A stretch of 6,239 nucleotides of DNA, from positions 1-6,239 of the forward strand of contig JAFSAK010000058.1 in assembly GCA_017441045.1 (NCBI GenBank). The letters run 5' to 3'. The notes under the pieces are model-generated. The model did no database searches. It was not told the DNA's origin and worked only from the letters and a program-made list of their open reading frames with translations. The stretch's first letter is position 1. Each line of letters begins with the position of its first letter. This DNA comes from Clostridia bacterium. Its GTDB lineage: Bacteria > Bacillota_A > Clostridia > Oscillospirales > Acutalibacteraceae. Position numbers and translations under genes: made by a program. Shown one piece after another: positions 5,661 through 6,239 of this stretch.

Positions 5661-5661
5661 A

Positions 5662-5690
5662 TTGACAAAATTTTGCCCAAAGAGTATAAT
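5662..5690 (+). promoter_or_regulatory. Consensus sigma-A promoter for the membrane-protein gene
   Basis: TTGACA (5662-5667) and TATAAT (5685-5690) are both perfect, with the optimal 17-base spacer. The expected start is near 5697, about 23 bases before the ATG. The promoter lies directly behind the preceding terminator, so this gene is an independent and probably strongly transcribed unit. Confidence 0.88.
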
Positions 5691-5719
5691 TATAAAAAAT
5701 AAAAAAGGGGATTTTTGTT

Positions 5720-6239
5720 ATGACGTTTTTCGCTATTGTTGGAGTTCTCGCCGCTATCGCGGTTACGGTTTTGCTTTACATAAAGGTTCTGCCAGCAAAG
5801 TTTGATGGTACTTTCGATAAAAAACTGCTCCAGAAAATTCACGATTACTTTAATTTTAAATCTCTATATTTGGAGACGGTTCTCAAAGCCATTTTCACCT
5901 TCCTTTCTGTAGCATGTCTTGCCGTTGGTGTTTTAATCGCTACTGTTGGTAACGCAGTTTGGTTTATCGGACGACTCATTGATGCCGCAAGATACAGTTC
6001 TTATTATAGTGGCAGTTTCGATTGGATATTCGGTCGTTTTGGCTTAAATTTCCTTATAGGAATCGGTATTGCCGTTCTCGGTCCTATTGTTCTTCGCCTT
6101 GTTTATGAAGGCATACTTATGTTTATACTTCTCGTTAAAAATGTTATTGAAATCAATAACAAAATGAAGTCCGCCCCCGCTTGCGAAACGGTTGTTTGCG
6201 AAGTGGAGGAAGAGGTGGAAGAAACCGCCGAAACCGAAA
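5720..6239 (+). CDS. Integral membrane protein, possibly DUF4282-like (3' truncated)
   Basis: Open frame of 173 codons running off the window. AGGGGA (5706-5711) sits 8 bases before the ATG. Three hydrophobic segments are visible: residues 2-21 (a membrane anchor without a lipobox), about 53-82, and about 108-138. A basic, aromatic stretch (KKLLQKIHDYFNFKSLYLE) separates the first two. The block GPIVLRLVYEGILMFILLVK, followed by NVIEINNKMK, resembles the end of the DUF4282 family, whose function is unknown; this is a pattern-level recognition only. The tail after residue 150 is strongly acidic (EVEEEVEETAETE) and presumably cytoplasmic, perhaps a disordered linker to a domain beyond the window. 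I cannot assign a function. Its own promoter separates it from the redox genes. Confidence 0.8.
   Translation, partial: MTFFAIVGVLAAIAVTVLLYIKVLPAKFDGTFDKKLLQKIHDYFNFKSLYLETVLKAIFTFLSVACLAVGVLIATVGNAVWFIGRLIDAARYSSYYSGSFDWIFGRFGLNFLIGIGIAVLGPIVLRLVYEGILMFILLVKNVIEINNKMKSAPACETVVCEVEEEVEETAETE

Noticed and set aside
1..6239. Mobile element, CRISPR array, riboswitch or tRNA in the window
   Set aside because: I found no transposase, regularly spaced direct repeats, conserved riboswitch core or cloverleaf. All gaps are under 150 bp and are explained by promoters and terminators.

Overview
The window looks like chromosome from a strictly anaerobic, low-GC Firmicute, most likely an uncultured gut-type member of the Clostridia. 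The signs are A/T-rich intergenic DNA, strong GGAG-type ribosome binding sites, near-consensus sigma-A promoters, a Clostridia-style Rex repressor, a PerR-type Fur protein, and a rubredoxin-first ('reverse') rubrerythrin. I see no rRNA, tRNA, CRISPR array, transposase or attachment site. Genus and species cannot be told from the sequence alone.

Layout. (1) Bases 1-1255, plus strand: the 3' part of a PHP-family protein-tyrosine phosphatase of the CpsB/YwqE type (surface polysaccharide control) overlaps a complete pgeF, the peptidoglycan editing factor. They end at a terminator shared with the facing gene. (2) Bases 1280-2866, minus strand: two tandem, clearly paralogous AraC-family regulators of exactly 263 residues each, 3 bp apart, with their own promoter. 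(3) Bases 2961-3593, minus strand: rex, the NADH/NAD+-sensing repressor, with its own terminator. (4) Bases 3594-3737: a compact divergent control region. It has back-to-back rex and perR promoters, an 18-bp inverted repeat over the rex -35 box, and a 13-bp perfect palindrome at the perR start point. (5) Bases 3738-5191, plus strand: perR, reverse rubrerythrin (rbr) and a flavin reductase-like protein whose start codon is in doubt. (6) Bases 5253-5618: a small PepSY-domain lipoprotein, followed by a strong terminator. (7) From 5662: a perfect consensus promoter and the start of a three-helix membrane protein, probably DUF4282-like, that runs off the window.

How it fits together. The centre of the window is a redox and peroxide defence locus. 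PerR senses peroxide and probably represses its own operon through the palindrome. Rubrerythrin reduces hydrogen peroxide with electrons passed through its rubredoxin domain. The adjoining flavin reductase-like protein is a plausible flavin-based electron donor. Rex, read divergently, links the same control region to NADH status. The individual families are known. What deserves a second look is the shared regulatory region, the odd start of the flavin protein (an A4 slip site just after a TAATG overlap), the separation of the flavin reductase domain from rubredoxin, and the duplicated AraC pair with no visible target gene. I found no convincing evidence for a wholly new system.
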